DNA of 64,000 nucleotides from Owenia fusiformis (GCA_903813345.2 CAIIXF020000002.1:31242926-31306925); one strand, 5' to 3'. Positions 13,471 through 24,870 are shown, numbered from the stretch's first letter. Made by a program: numbers and translations. The notes: generated by a model not told the origin, from the sequence alone.

Positions 13471-15554
13471 TTAGAAAATAGTGTTTCCCGTTGTGTTTCT
13501 TGATGTTTGTAGCATGCGCCCCATTGGCGAAAAAGTATTACTTCTATTAATATGCAACATTTTTACAAATATCATGATGAAAATATATTTATATACGTTT
13601 GCGCTGGGGAGTTGCAATAAACTCCAAAGAAACATCATCCTTAAATCAATGTAAAAATTAACATCCATGAGGCCGAGGGGTAAAGTCGAAACGGGAATAC
13701 TAGCTGAGTAAGGTAGAGACTCGATTTTCCGTCCTACTTCTTGCTGTGTTTTTTTCAAAACATCTATATCTTTCTGTAGGTAATTGATAATTTGAGCACC
13801 GTCTGTCATTGTAGGAATAGAGTACGTCTTGTGTATTTGACATGCAGATGTTGGGACTAAGCCTCCACAACCACTCCCGAAACCGAGAAGCTCATTGTAT
13901 TCTGATTTGCTCTTCTTGCATTTATCTTCTTCATAGTCAGAAATGTTGTTATTTGTTGAAATTGGAATTCCAACATGTTTTACATAGACAGATTTTACGA
14001 CAGATTTACCCCCGATGTTAAGTTTCTGAGTGGCGCCTAGTTCAATTTTGCTATTAAAAACAGGAAATAAACATTTAGATGAATTTCATATCTCCATTTG
14101 TTACTGTGCTCATCGAGTAGATCTAGTAGTGATTGCATATTTTCGAAAGAGTTGGCTATATAAGATGCACATATCATCAGCATAAGATGGACTTACACAG
14201 CTTAAGGGGCCTACATTGGCTCCCCGTTAACTTTAATCATGGATTCGACTATGTCAGCCATGTAGAGTTGGTAGAAAAACATGGACAAGACACCGCCTTG
14301 ATGTACAACTATAGCGTTTGTACAACATGTATAAAATTTTCCATATTTTTCCTTTAATTCCACAGTTATAGAGTTTAACCAGAATACCATCTATCCATAC
14401 GGAATCGAAAGCTTTTCGAATATCTGTTACATCTACCACAACCATTTTACCCTGTTCTACATTTTAAGAAATAGTTTCTTGTACAAGAAGTGATGTATGA
14501 ATGGACAAACATTTTTCGACTGCTGTACAATTTTTCGAGTTCATCCTTTTCGTATTCTAATTGTGCATTGTTGATAAGATTTAGGAAATATTTTCTTGGA
14601 TTCTTTATATTCGATTCGCACCGGGTCTGTAACATCGCCTGGTCTTCCCTGAGATACCCATGTGTGCCATTTTGTCTTTTTATCTTTAGCCAAAGACGTT
14701 AACGTGGGATTCCAAAAACGCTTCACATATTTGAGGAATTTCTTCTTTGGTATATGGTTGTTTGACAACAACATTACACTGTCAAAGAGTTTATTAATAA
14801 AGAGGTCAATTTCTGCTCCTCTTAAGGACCGGTTAGAAAGAATGGCATTCAATTCAAATCTCATTACATTTTAATGAGACAGAATTTGTGTAAGACTCGT
14901 AGATTTCATCTGTTGTAAGTTTATCCCATGAAAATCCTCTTGGAGCTTTAATATCCGGACATTGTTCGATTTGAGCATTTAAATTTAATACTGTTTCAAT
15001 GGGAAGATGATCAGATCTGGTTCATCTTCGGAAATACAGCATGATGCGACAGAGTTGCACAGAGAGTATGATATGATTACATTTTGTACATGGTCAATAT
15101 AACTCACATGGAGTACCATGTTTCTAGCCATTTCAAAAGTGTGTTTTGGACCAGTTGTCAGGTCTGTCATGTCAACAGCGGTTAAACTATTTCTTTGCAT
15201 CAACTCGTATAACTTATAGCCATTACTAGAGGGAGTGCCATGACCTCTGCACCCCGTAAGTTGACCTAGATTACTATTTACGTCACCAAGAATAACCACA
15301 CTACCATCAACTAAGGCTTCTTGAACAAAACGTTCAAGCAAGAAAAGAACATCGTCAAACACATCAATTTCACAATTTTGCTGAATTAGACTGAAAATAC
15401 ATAAATGGGTGGGTTTACTTTTACTGAGATCTTTAAACAAACAATCCTGTCTGTTGTCATCTTTTTTAACAGGGATGACAAAGTTACTTAACTCATTGCG
15501 TCGGAATATAGCAACACCCCCCGTTACCCAAAACTTTACCACAGTTGTTATCAT
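13471..15554 (-). mobile_element. Degenerate LINE ORF2 remnant (endonuclease + RT), antisense in SLC22 intron
   Basis: Read on the minus strand, 15554-14985 is an APE-type endonuclease segment: GGVAIFRR, ILGDVNSN (the 'GDFN' box) and a 'DHV' close to the DHYP position. 14864-14447 is the linker before RT. 14445-14254 contains RT motif A (VVDVTDIRKAFDSVW). About 14175 has the YADD box. 14060-13471 reads as the post-RT region including VKHVGIPIS and LPLGLMDVNFYIDL. Frames change several times and stops interrupt, so it is inactive. It differs from the LINE at 19814-23900 and is probably a CR1-like element. It ends about 100 bp before SLC22 exon c. Confidence 0.8.
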
Positions 15555-15658
15555 TCAGGGAATTATTGCTAGTACTATAACAGCTAAAATCAGGATGGAC
15601 TGTAATATACTGCCAGATATGCAACTTCTTTACTTATCTTGCATTCTAGAGTTGGCAG

Positions 15659-15735
15659 AGGGAGGCCATTATGTGGATTTCATGTTCTAGCTGGTGTGGC
15701 TTTATTTATCATGAACTTCATACCAGAAAAGACAG
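15659..15735 (+). CDS. SLC22-type transporter, exon c (TM8-TM9)
   Basis: A 77-bp exon preceded by GTTGGCAG and followed by GTGAAT. Joined in phase to exon b it gives KGRPLCGFHVLAGVALF followed by IMNFIPEKT, matching the family's conserved 'GRRP' loop after TM8 and the hydrophobic TM9. A remnant of an opposite-strand LINE ends just upstream (15554), so the exon survives within about 100 bp of transposon debris. The short length and weak acceptor pyrimidine tract lower certainty slightly, but phase with both neighbours is exact. Confidence 0.8.
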
Positions 15736-16012
15736 GTGAATAACGGATTGCAAATCATACATGTATTGAAACTTTTTGCAAGGGTCAAGTTGGCAAAGTA
15801 TCAATTTCAATATATAGAGTCTAGTTGTCACCTCGGCAACCGTTTAACTAGTGGCCTTGAGTTGGTTATTGGTTATATATTGGAAATGCAGTTATGTGAA
15901 ATAGCGTCTACGGATTGGTTGGAAACGGACACCTTGCCTAGCTATGTGTGGATTTATTTTCAAAGGTTACTAGTCAAATTCAAACATTAACCCTTTAATT
16001 ACTTGTGTTTAG

Positions 16013-16133
16013 CTGATGGGTGCAGTTTGCAGCCGCTGATTCTTACCTTGGTCCTACTTGGAAAATTCGGTATTTCTGCGTCCTTTTCCTTGGTGTTCTA
16101 TTACACGCAGGAAATATATCCAACTAACCTCAG
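16013..16133 (+). CDS. SLC22-type transporter, exon d (TM10-TM11)
   Basis: The exon follows TTGTGTTTAG (acceptor AG at 16011-16012) and ends at CAG|GTACAT. It reads LVLLGKFGISASFSLVFYY then TQEIYPTNLR. This is one of the most diagnostic SLC22 stretches: LGKFGISASF in TM10 and the 'YTAE.(F/Y)PT..R' motif preceding TM11. The open reading frame continues past the donor for some 80 codons, but that downstream part is intronic and belongs to a foldback element. Confidence 0.92.
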
Positions 16134-16228
16134 GTACATCTTGTCAGGAAGATCTTCGTTTGTATTTTGTATTTATGCATATTCCATATTCAATGTGGGT
16201 TGGGGTGACGCGGCGCAGCCACGCGTAG

Positions 16229-17729
16229 CTGTTCAAAACGAGGCTGCAACGCGGTATAAACACAAAATGGTTGCTATAGAAACCTTTGAATTGGCGATAA
16301 GTTTATTTATAAGCTACTTACACCGGTTTAGCTATCCAATATTTATTATAGCATGCACCATTCGGTGGAGAACTTTATAAAGTATGTCTGTGTGAAGATT
16401 CTTGAAAGGCAATCATGTGCGGAAAGTTGACGATCAGAGCATCTTTCTTTCTTGCTCGTATTTCTGTGTTTCTGACTTTGTCACTGGGCACAATCATGTC
16501 CATGAAATGACGTATACACCACGGCAATATTAGTCCATGGTATGACTTCCGAATATGAAGGATCCGTAGCACACTATAGTGCAGCAACATTTGAAGCAAT
16601 ATTTATGGAGGTGCATATGTCTTGATTCTTTTAAAATACCATTTGCTGAAAAAACTTCCGGCTTTCGGGTCGAAAAATGTCTTTCATCACAAGGGGTTCA
16701 AAAACGTAAATATTTTGATTCGAACTTTTATACATTTTATAAGACTCTGACCATTATTCTAAGCATACGAACAAAAAATAGATTATCGTAATGTAAAAAT
16801 ATACTTTAATTTTACTGTGGATGTAGGTGTTTAATTAGTGTAATTACGCAAGTGTGTTTTTCAGATTTTGTCTGATTTTTCAAATATGAGCCAAGCAGAT
16901 TCAAAAAAAAATTGTGTGGAATATTTAGGTAATTTATGATTGGGAATATATAAGTTTTCTTACCATTCAAAACATTTTATTACCAGATGTTTTCCATATA
17001 ATCGCAAGGGGTCAAACAACAAATTAATGTTCATGTTTTATAGAACACAATACAATAATAAATAGGTAAGATTTATATCAAATTAAATGTTACAGAGGTA
17101 TTGGAATGTTCATATATTTTTTGACATCTGTTAATGGCAGGCATAATTCACCCTAAAAGCCGGAAGTATATTAAATGGTTATAATAAAAATTATTAGGGA
17201 ACATACGTGTATGTAGGTATGTTAATGTTAGGTCAAATATCGCTGCGCTATAGTGTGCTACCATCTCCTTTATTAGACGTCCTAGATATTTCATACCATG
17301 GACTATATATATAATTCAAAGTGTGATCACTGTTTGCCTCCTGTAAACCGATTCTGGGTCGTAAACCAAACATATTTTGGAAGCGCAGTGCAGACACATA
17401 ATTGACAAAACTGGAAACGAGGTGACAGCAATGAAGCTGATGTTCTATTGTGTGCGGTAATTACATAATCAAAGTATATTCTATCTGCTATTTTTCAAGG
17501 GACTTAGACGCGCTTTTTTGTGCGTTGGCCTGCCCCCCCCAAACTAGTTGGTGATGTGAATTTTCATATCGGTTTCTATATCTTTACACTGGTCAATGCC
17601 TGATCAGAAGTTTTTATGAATTAAATCAAAAACTTGACCATGTTTCGAGGAAATGGAGACGAAGTGGCTCAGATAATCGGAGTTGCCTCCATTTTGGTCT
17701 GTTACGCGTTACAGCCTCGTTTTGAACAG
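16229..17729. mobile_element. About 1.5-kb inverted-repeat element in SLC22 intron
   Basis: Left arm CTGTTCAAAACGAGGCTG (from 16229) has its reverse complement at the right end (CAGCCTCGTTTTGAACAG, ending 17729). The similarity extends inward some 50 bp (CAAAATGG...). It encloses a second inverted-repeat element (16531-17305), so it was invaded after insertion. No transposase was seen. Confidence 0.65.
16531..17305. mobile_element. 775-bp nested foldback element
   Basis: Starts TAGTCCATGGTATGA and ends with its reverse complement TCATACCATGGACTA. The arms also share GTAGCACACTATAGTGCAGC against GCTGCGCTATAGTGTGCTAC. It is nested inside 16229-17729. No ORF of note. Confidence 0.7.
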
Positions 17730-17964
17730 ACCACTCAGTCAAACACCCTGAATTATATCACGCACAACAGATTTTATCTGAACCGAGAATTGAACCAGGT
17801 GTAAAAGCGATAGTTGTAACATTTGCTCGTTCAAACAGAGCCATAGCGGATGGACTAAGAATATTAATATTGACGTTGCCTACAACATGCATCTCATTTA
17901 TGTACTGACCCATATTTATAGAAAGAATAATATTTTGAATAATTTCAATTATCTGCAATTCTAG

Positions 17965-18037
17965 GAACACTGGAGTTGGTCTGTCGTCTGCAGTCTGTTA
18001 CAGTGCTGCAATGATAGCGCCCTTCACCGCCGATATT
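17965..18037 (+). CDS. SLC22-type transporter, exon e (TM11)
   Basis: A 73-bp exon between TGCAATTCTAG and GTGAGT. With the split Arg codon from exon d it reads RNTGVGLSSAVCYSAAMIAP then FTADI, the conserved 'R..G.G.....RVG..IAPF' segment at TM11. It is too short for ORF-based detection. The intron upstream (16134-17964) is largely two nested inverted-repeat elements. Confidence 0.88.
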
Positions 18038-18192
18038 GTGAGTACTCATTAACATCAAATTGTAAAAATCTCTATATACCTGTTATGATTCAGTATTCTA
18101 CAGAGAGAACTTACAAAGTAGCTTACGAGATGCGGATCTACGAGACACTGGACCTGAGTGTTAGAGCATTGACGAAGCTCTCTTCTATGCAG

Positions 18193-18320
18193 TGGTCACA
18201 TTTGCTCTGACCGGCGATCGGCCGATGAGTATTTTGTTCAAAACTGAATGTAATTTTGAACGAAATACTCATCGGCCGAGCGCTGGACGACGATACTGAA
18301 AATCAGAGCAAATGTTACCA
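18193..18320. repeat. 128-bp imperfect hairpin in SLC22 intron
   Basis: Outer arms TGGTCACATTTGCTCTGA and TCAGAGCAAATGTTACCA. Inner arms GGCCGATGAGTATTTTGTTC and its inverted copy at 18253-18277, with a loop of about 9 bases. Looks like a small foldback MITE between the last two SLC22 exons. Confidence 0.75.
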
Positions 18321-18512
18321 TGGCATTAAAGAAGCAATATCAATCTATTCGAAGTGGAAGATTGGTTTTGCAAGACAGTAAACGTAATATTCATAATCTT
18401 CGCTGTAAATGCATGCAATACTTTATTCGCCCAATGTGATTAGGAAATCCTCCAATAATTTTAAAAACAATAATTTTTGGCAATCCAAGAATTTCAATAT
18501 TTCTTATTGCAG

Positions 18513-18734
18513 ACAAAGGTTTTCAAATACTTCCCCGGTGTTGTGTTTGGTGGTTTGTCTATCGCAGTAGGAATTTTTGCCCTGTTGTTGCCAGACACAC
18601 GTCTCAGGCAACTTCCTCAAACCATTGACGACATTCGGAGATGGCAAGAGGCTAAAGAAAAGCATGGGATACATCGAATAAATGCTTGTTGGAAGAAGTC
18701 TTCATCGTACGCGGGAGAGGACGTTGGCAAATGA
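18513..18734 (+). CDS. SLC22-type transporter, terminal exon f (TM12 and C-tail)
   Basis: The exon starts after TTCTTATTGCAG. It reads TKVFKYFPGVVFGGLSIAVG then IFALLLPDTRLRQLPQTIDD. The hydrophobic TM12 is followed by the family signature 'LPET....LP.TI.D' and a short charged cytoplasmic tail that ends at TGA (18732-18734). AATAAA immediately follows the stop (18735-18740). If that signal is used the 3' UTR is minimal; a later signal cannot be excluded. This exon fixes the 3' end of the gene. Substrate class cannot be told from sequence alone. Confidence 0.92.
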   Translation, partial: TKVFKYFPGVVFGGLSIAVGIFALLLPDTRLRQLPQTIDDIRRWQEAKEKHGIHRINACWKKSSSYAGEDVGK

Positions 18735-19076
18735 AATAAATCAGAAGTGTTTGTTGAATGGCAAACTGTCTGTATAAACACTAATTTCAAAGCATATCGA
18801 TGGTGCAAAGTGGACATAAAGAATTTCAGTCAAGATTTCTCAAGATTTTCAACAATTTAACGGCAGTCAAGATTGATTACATACCCGGGATTACATAGTT
18901 TCCACAGTGGCCCTGGTTCCGAAAGAGCTCGGGAGCATACCTTCAGCTTCTCAGCTTCAGTACCTTACAGTTTCAGTTCAATCTAGCAATGACAAATGCC
19001 CGTAGAAGTTAAAGCGGGCAAGATTATGGAGATGGATGATTTACCGTGGCCTTCATAAGCAAGAGTACAGTCTTGA

Positions 19077-19222
19077 CTAGCAGCATTTATACGTTGTGCC
19101 CTCTGGTGGTATTAGGTTGACGCCCTCTCCGTTACACTCACAATCATTGCTGCACGACTTGGACTGTTTACAAATTGCAGGATCGGTTACATCTTTAAGA
19201 GGACAGCTACCAGGGACAACAG
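19077..19222 (-). pseudogene. Truncated duplicate of the last exon of the WAP-like gene
   Basis: On the minus strand, after an acceptor TTATCTTTAAG, it reads VVPGSCPLKDVTDPAIC then SNDCECNGEGVNLIPP and ends YKCC followed directly by TAG. It is clearly a copy of the terminal exon at 37620-37804, which continues for 15 further residues with two more cysteines. Here those are lost to an immediate stop. The matching intron sequence continues to about 19400 and resumes at about 24308-24560, but no copies of the signal-peptide exon or first WAP exon were found upstream. It is therefore probably a non-functional partial duplicate, although splicing from an unseen exon cannot be excluded. Confidence 0.75.
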
Positions 19223-19813
19223 CTTAAAGATAAAAGCATTATTTTTAAAATGTTAACATATTTTAATAAAAATGAATATTTCAACACAACATTCATTTTC
19301 TTGATGAGGTCGTGTAATATGTTGTCTAATATTTCAAAGAACATGTTTCACCAAAATATCAAAATCATAAATTCTTGTAGAAATTAAAATAACATTTAGA
19401 CGGCGTTGGCTCTGTACTTCAGATATATTTCACGTTTTAGAAAAATTAAGTTGAGTTTACATTACCATTTTCAAGACGTCTTAGGAAATAAGACCTAAAT
19501 CGTCTTAGAGATATGTAGGTATACATGTAAAATGAAAAAAGCAGTTCAGTACTGGTTGAAGGACGGTTCAGTCAATATAGCTATTCCTTTCCTGCTTCTA
19601 TACTTTGTACTAAAGAATGCATCGGTTTCAGAAAAATACGTCCTAATTATTATTATATCTTTATTTTCCCATTATTCATGGAGTGTTTTTAACGTAATTA
19701 CATGTTAACAGATTCAATCGGAGTTTGTTTTGCTACTTTTTACAAAAGTGGTAGTTATTTACATCATTTATACATTTATGATGAGCAATAGGCTCTTTTA
19801 CCTTATATTATTA
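19222..19813. other. Duplicated WAP-locus intron and unassigned sequence
   Basis: 19222-19400 is nearly collinear with 37804-37985. After a shared GACGGCGTTGGC the two loci diverge. 19400-19813 holds no gene I can recognise and runs up to the 3' end of the LINE. Confidence 0.6.
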
Positions 19814-22800
19814 TTACTTTACATGTTGTAATCTGGAAACGTAGGAACCAATGAGATTCCGTTTACATATACTGATTTGTGGCAAAATTTTACTTAATGC
19901 TGCTATTTTGTCGCTTGTGTCTTCCTCAACGTCGCGGGGGTCACATACTAAGTCGTGCATGGTCATACCTGTGCAGACAGCATCGCAGCAACATTGAAAG
20001 AGTAAATGATTTACTGTATCTTGAAATAAATTTCCGCATTTTTCACATAAATGATTGGTTTCTTTGTCTACAGGAAGTGCTACTAGTTTCGCCAGTGTGT
20101 AACAGTATTCTAATAGATGCGGATGTTTTTGACCAGTAGTCCATATGATATTGTTTGATAATTCGTCTTTGGCCAACCTTAGTGTGCTTGTGGTAGTTTC
20201 AACATGTATTCGAACGTTATTTTTACAAATCAATTTCCATAGTTTTGTTGGGGGAAAATACCCGTCATCTAAAAATGTTTCTAAGTATTCATTTAGACTG
20301 TACTTCTGAAGTATGTTCTGGATATCTGGTATGAAACCTTTTTGTTTATGAGAAACATTTTCTGTTCTGCATAGATGTGCACGAAATAAGAAAATGTTCT
20401 TTGTGACAGTGTTGCCCATGTTGCAGATTCGCCCAAGTAAGGATAATTTTCTTAATTCAATAATTTGAAGAATGTCTTTACAGTTTAAAAGTCCAAGCAC
20501 AATATCAGTCTTCGTGCATCTGTATAGGCCTTGCAAACGCTTAAGGATAAATCTATAGGCCCGTTGTAACACTGAGCACTGGGAGGCTGTTAATTCATTC
20601 CATAGTTCGCAACCATGTAGGGCGGAAGGGATACACATAGTGTTAATGAGCTTCAAGCCAGTTAGAGGATTTAGACCTTTTGGGTGAACCCCAACTCCAA
20701 CGAGTGAAGCGAAAGTTGTTTTCAAGGATGAAGCTGCTCTATCTACAGCTTTATTCAAACTGAGATTTGAATCGTATATGTTACCAAGGTGTTTGAGTGA
20801 AGATACTTCAATTCATCTCCCTCAGATGACATCCATTTGCGTTTTTGTATCAATTGGGAATTTTGGTGTTTAGACTCACCGAAAGTGATAACGTTGGATT
20901 TTTGCAGATTAAAAACAAAACGCCATTTCTTAGAATAGGCTATGGCACTTTTGATCAGCTTATCAAGGCTAAACTTAGTGTTGGCCAGAATAGAGATGTC
21001 GTCGGCGTAAGTTGGATTTCCACATAATATGGTACCCATCTGTGTGCATATATTAGAGCGTTCTAAGTTGCATAATAATTCATCTATGTACACTGTGTAG
21101 AGCCAGCCAGCAAGAATACTTCCCTGACGGATAGATTGCTTTACAGGGAACCAACTGCTTATGTTGCCCTTAAAAATAATGGCACCCTGCATTCTTGAAT
21201 ACAGCTTCCTTAGGATGTGCCATAGTCTACCTGTTACTCCAATGTTGTAAAGTTTGAAAAATAGGCCATCGTGCCACACCGAATCGTAGGCCCGGGTACT
21301 GTCCATACATGCCATGAATGTCTTTTGGTTTAGTTCATTTTGCTGATTGCTGTTTAAGTACTTGCAATTGGTTCTGGTTTCACTCTCAAGTAACCGTTGT
21401 CTAACTAGCTTTTCCCATAACTTTTCCAAGGCAGGTAGTAACGTAATGTCTCTGTAATTTTCCTTCGCTAATCTAGATTTTGCTCCACCTTTGTATAGCT
21501 TAGATATTATTCCCATGGAAAAGACTTCCGGGGGATTAAGAGTGGACGTGATCATGTTAAATAGTACGACCAAAAGCTGGACTAAAACTGGCCCACCATA
21601 GATTAAATGTTCATTGGTTACATGGTCGAAACTCATTGCTTTTCTTTTCTTGAGGTTCCTGATTGCAAGGTTCACTTCCTGTTCAGTAAATGGTTTCTCA
21701 AGAATTGGATCAAATGAAGGCAGTGGCTCGGATTCAAAGTCTCTGATCTGTCTTTCGATTTCAGTCTTAAAATTTCCATCAAAAGTCGAGCAAAATGAAG
21801 TATCGAAAATGCTTTTAGAGTAATCGGCGAAAGCATTAGTTATCAGTTTAGGGTCTCTGATAATATTATTGTCTACTTTTAACTCCTCGCAAGAGGCCAC
21901 AGTGTGGCCCTTTCTGCGTTTCATTATCGACCACATGAGTTTTTGATCTGTTTCTGCGGCAGAATCAATTTCTGCGTACAATGAAGCTGTCCATTGTGCT
22001 ATTGCTTCTGCTTGTGCCTTCCGAAAGAGCTTTTTGGATGCTTTATAGTTCTTGTAGGTTGGGAACTCGATGCCTCTAGGCTTGCCGTTGAGCAACCACA
22101 GGCGTCTGGCATGTTTTTGATCTTTGTAGAGTTGTTTTATTCCATTGAGCTTCCAGTAAGGTTTCAAGAAGGGTCTGAATTCCTTGTGTGGAACACATTC
22201 ATTGCTTGTAGTTATAAGGTTGTCTGTGATGATGTTGTTTAGGATGTCTGTATTTAGTATGTGACCCTCGCGTGCGCTAGTTAAGACTCTTTCAAGCTTC
22301 ACTGAAAGGGAAGAAGTATAAATATTAATTTCTTCAGAGGTTAATTTGGACCAAGCCAGCACGGGACTCTTTAAAAAGTTTACGTTTGTCTCAGTTTCTT
22401 TTATGATTAGGGAAGCTGAGACTGGTAGATGGTCGGAATAATCTAAGCAATCATCTTCAATGATATTACATGATGATGCCCAATCTAGTTTGTTTTCTGG
22501 TAAAACAATATGATCAATTAAGCTACAGGGTGACCCGTTTTTAGGCACACAAGAATACAAAGGTCCAGTGCAAAATTCCAATGCGTTTAAAGGTGACATT
22601 TCTGACTGTTTGAGAAACTCGTTGAAAATTAGTGCTCTTTCAGATAGTGCTCGTTTTTGGGATCTTGCACTATTAACATGAGCATTACAATCTCCTAAAA
22701 TACATACGTTTCCTTGCATTGAATAATACGCATAAATGTCATGAAGTTTATCAAGATACTCTCTATAACAACTTATGTGTTGATTACTTGCTGGTAGGTA

Positions 22801-23271
22801 AACAGAAAAAACATACAAACGAACACAATTGCTAATGACCACTTCTATACCCACGATTCTGTCGCATTCAATGCTAGTTAACCTTGTGATCTGTGCATTT
22901 AGATTGCGTTTCCAGACGAGGGATACTCCTCCTTTACCTCTTCTGAAGGAGTTGAATGGATCTAGGGAAGCATCAGATCTGGAGAAAGATTCATATTGAT
23001 TGTTAATACTGTCTACAAAATACAAATTGTCATTAAATAACTTGTGTTCTGAGATTGCACAAATGTCTATGTCATAGTTACTCGAAACATTATCTAGAGC
23101 AAGAGCAGATTGCATGACACCGTCAACATTCCATGATAGTAAGTTCAGCTTCATTAAAATAGCACTAAAAATGTATATCTTGAATAGAAATATCAGATGC
23201 TTCATGAGCTTAGTCAACACAGTCATTGATCTGAGATGTGTGATGCAATTTAGTGTCATTGCGATGGCCAT
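19814..23271 (-). pseudogene. LINE ORF2 (endonuclease-reverse transcriptase), frameshifted
   Basis: Polyprotein that nicks target DNA and copies the element's RNA at the nick. The likely start is the Met at 23154 (MKLNLLSWNVDGV), which opens the endonuclease. GDCNAHVNS and SDHLPVSASL are its catalytic blocks. RT follows with NYRDITLLPALEKLWEKLV, motif A (DSTRAYDSVWH), RQGSILAGWLYTVYIDELL and catalytic PTYADDISIL. Only about 29 residues separate the EKLWEKL block from motif A where some 55 are usual, so an internal deletion is likely. Near 20785-20800 the frame shifts. The rest (20758-19814) carries the C-terminal domain with knuckle CEKCGNLFQDTVNHLLFQC. TAA repeats follow the stop. CR1/jockey/I-type superfamily; exact clade unknown. 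Inactive as it stands, but young-looking. Confidence 0.85.
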
Positions 23272-23875
23272 AAAGATGGTTTGACACCCAAGGGCGGCAC
23301 GTTACTCCAGCTGGCCAAAAATGATTTTGCTCGAGTAAGTAAGAATCTTCAAAGTGGACATTAATTTTAGCAGTCATGCCTCTAGGGTTTTTTGAGCTTA
23401 CAAATCTGAAATGAGTTATTCGTGCCCCCTTGGTTGTCACGTGATTTCTAATGGCTGATTCGGTGACTCTGTGGTCGATGCCTTTTAAGTGATAACGTTT
23501 GGTCTTAAGGCGAGAAACACCAATAAAGCCAACGACTGACTCATTTATGTTTTCTTGTGGGGATGTGGCGTCGACGCTTGTCGAAGAAGAGGTTGATTGC
23601 TCCTTTTCTATGAGAGGAGTGAAACGGTTCTCCCATGGAGACTTCTTTGTAGTCGGATTCTTTGGCCTGATATATGTTTCCGCTTCTATTGGTCTGGATA
23701 GATTTTTGGGGTTCACGTTCTCGTGACTGCTTGAATAAGCGATGGATCGTAGTCGTGACCCAATGTCTTTCGTCCGATTTCCGATTGAAGAGTCTTGGGG
23801 TGTGTGATCATTGGTGGTTGAGGACGAAAATGGGCCCCGAGAGACTGTCAGGAAAAGATTCTTTTTGCGTATCAC
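23210..23875 (-). CDS. LINE ORF1 (nucleic-acid-binding, RRM-like region), probably 5'-truncated
   Basis: About 220 residues that overlap the start of the ORF2 frame by roughly 60 bp. The first half is Ser/Thr/Pro-rich and disordered-looking. Residues about 120-195 contain a segment like YHLKGIDHRVTESAIRNHVT, VRF-type strands and HFWPAGVTCRPWVS. These are typical of the RRM-like fold with a terminal 'WP.GV..R.(F/W)' motif in ORF1 proteins of L2/CR1-like elements. There is no good ATG at the upstream end: the frame runs back past a GTG to a TGA near 23930. The copy is therefore probably truncated or degraded at its 5' end. ORF1 proteins normally coat the element's RNA. Confidence 0.7.
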   Translation of the reverse strand: MIRKKNLFLTVSRGPFSSSTTNDHTPQDSSIGNRTKDIGSRLRSIAYSSSHENVNPKNLSRPIEAETYIRPKNPTTKKSPWENRFTPLIEKEQSTSSSTSVDATSPQENINESVVGFIGVSRLKTKRYHLKGIDHRVTESAIRNHVTTKGARITHFRFVSSKNPRGMTAKINVHFEDSYLLEQNHFWPAGVTCRPWVSNHLYGHRNDTKLHHTSQINDCVD

Positions 23876-23929
23876 TGCGCTTTTGATCTCGGTAGCCTGC
23901 CGTCCGTGATGGCGTCGTCAATGGTTTGA

Positions 23930-24870
23930 CTGCATTGTTAAAAGCATGAAAGAGAGCAGGAAGATTTTATGCATAAATTAGCTAGGATTATGATAAATCG
24001 CCAGGCAAATAAGTTCTCAATAATTTTGGGATGATATTGGGAACAAGGGATAAGACAAAATAAAGGACCATGCATGCGACATATGTAAATGGAAAGTTTC
24101 AAATGTTTCGTTCAGCGCAACGCAAAATCCGGGCTAAGAGCTCTTAGCTAATACCGATGGATTTACACTCGCTTGTAAAACGTTTTAACGATAAAACTTC
24201 TTGGCTATGACTAGGGTCCTAAAAAGTTTTAGCCAAGTGCTCTTAGCCGAGAGCTCTTGAGTAAATCTGGATTTACATTACATTTGTAAAACGTTTTAAC
24301 GCTAAAATGTTTACTTGCCTCTCCCATGGCCTGGGGGACTATTTTAAGTCGCCTATTCTATAAGGTCGTAGTTTACATTTATGAGCATGTCGTGATTACA
24401 AAATTCGAATTCAAACAGCCTCCATTTTGTTCACCTCAACATTTGAATCTTGAATTGAATCAACGTTTTCATTGTTGGAAAATATCGAGTTTTGATCCCG
24501 GGAGCCAACCCCCCTTGGCAGATGACCGTTACTAACGACGGAAACGCATTGATGACGAGGCTCATATTTTCAGTATTAGTTTGAGTATAGTAGCTTGGTC
24601 CTGACCTCGACAATGAATGTGATATTGGGTCTAAGATGGCGCCCCGCATCACTCTTGCCCGTATCCAGCTTGTGGCAAGGGAGAGCTTTTTGGCTTAAAA
24701 CTCCCGAAAAGTGCTCAGTATGATGAAAAACTGAATGATTTTGAAAAAATTTCAAGCCAGGTAGCTTCTTCCCGTGGTATGACTTGAACACGCATCAAGT
24801 CATGCGATCTATGTCAAATAGTAAGCGGCCTCGTTTGGGGGTCCAGGAAGACTAGTGATTCAAGTACATA
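23930..24870. other. LINE 5' flank, short duplicated motifs and resumed WAP-locus duplicate
   Basis: 24130-24300 has paired GAGCTCTTAGC motifs and two copies of GTAAAACGTTTTAACG. 24308-24560 is collinear with 38080-38570 (CTCCCATGG...GATTACAAAATTCGAA...GTTTTCATTGTTGG). It lacks an inner stretch present in the second copy (about 38136-38300). No gene seen. Confidence 0.65.

Noticed and set aside
16134..16380. Reading frame continuing beyond SLC22 exon d
   Set aside because: A good donor at 16134 and exact phase with exon e show that this part is intronic; its sequence belongs to a foldback element.
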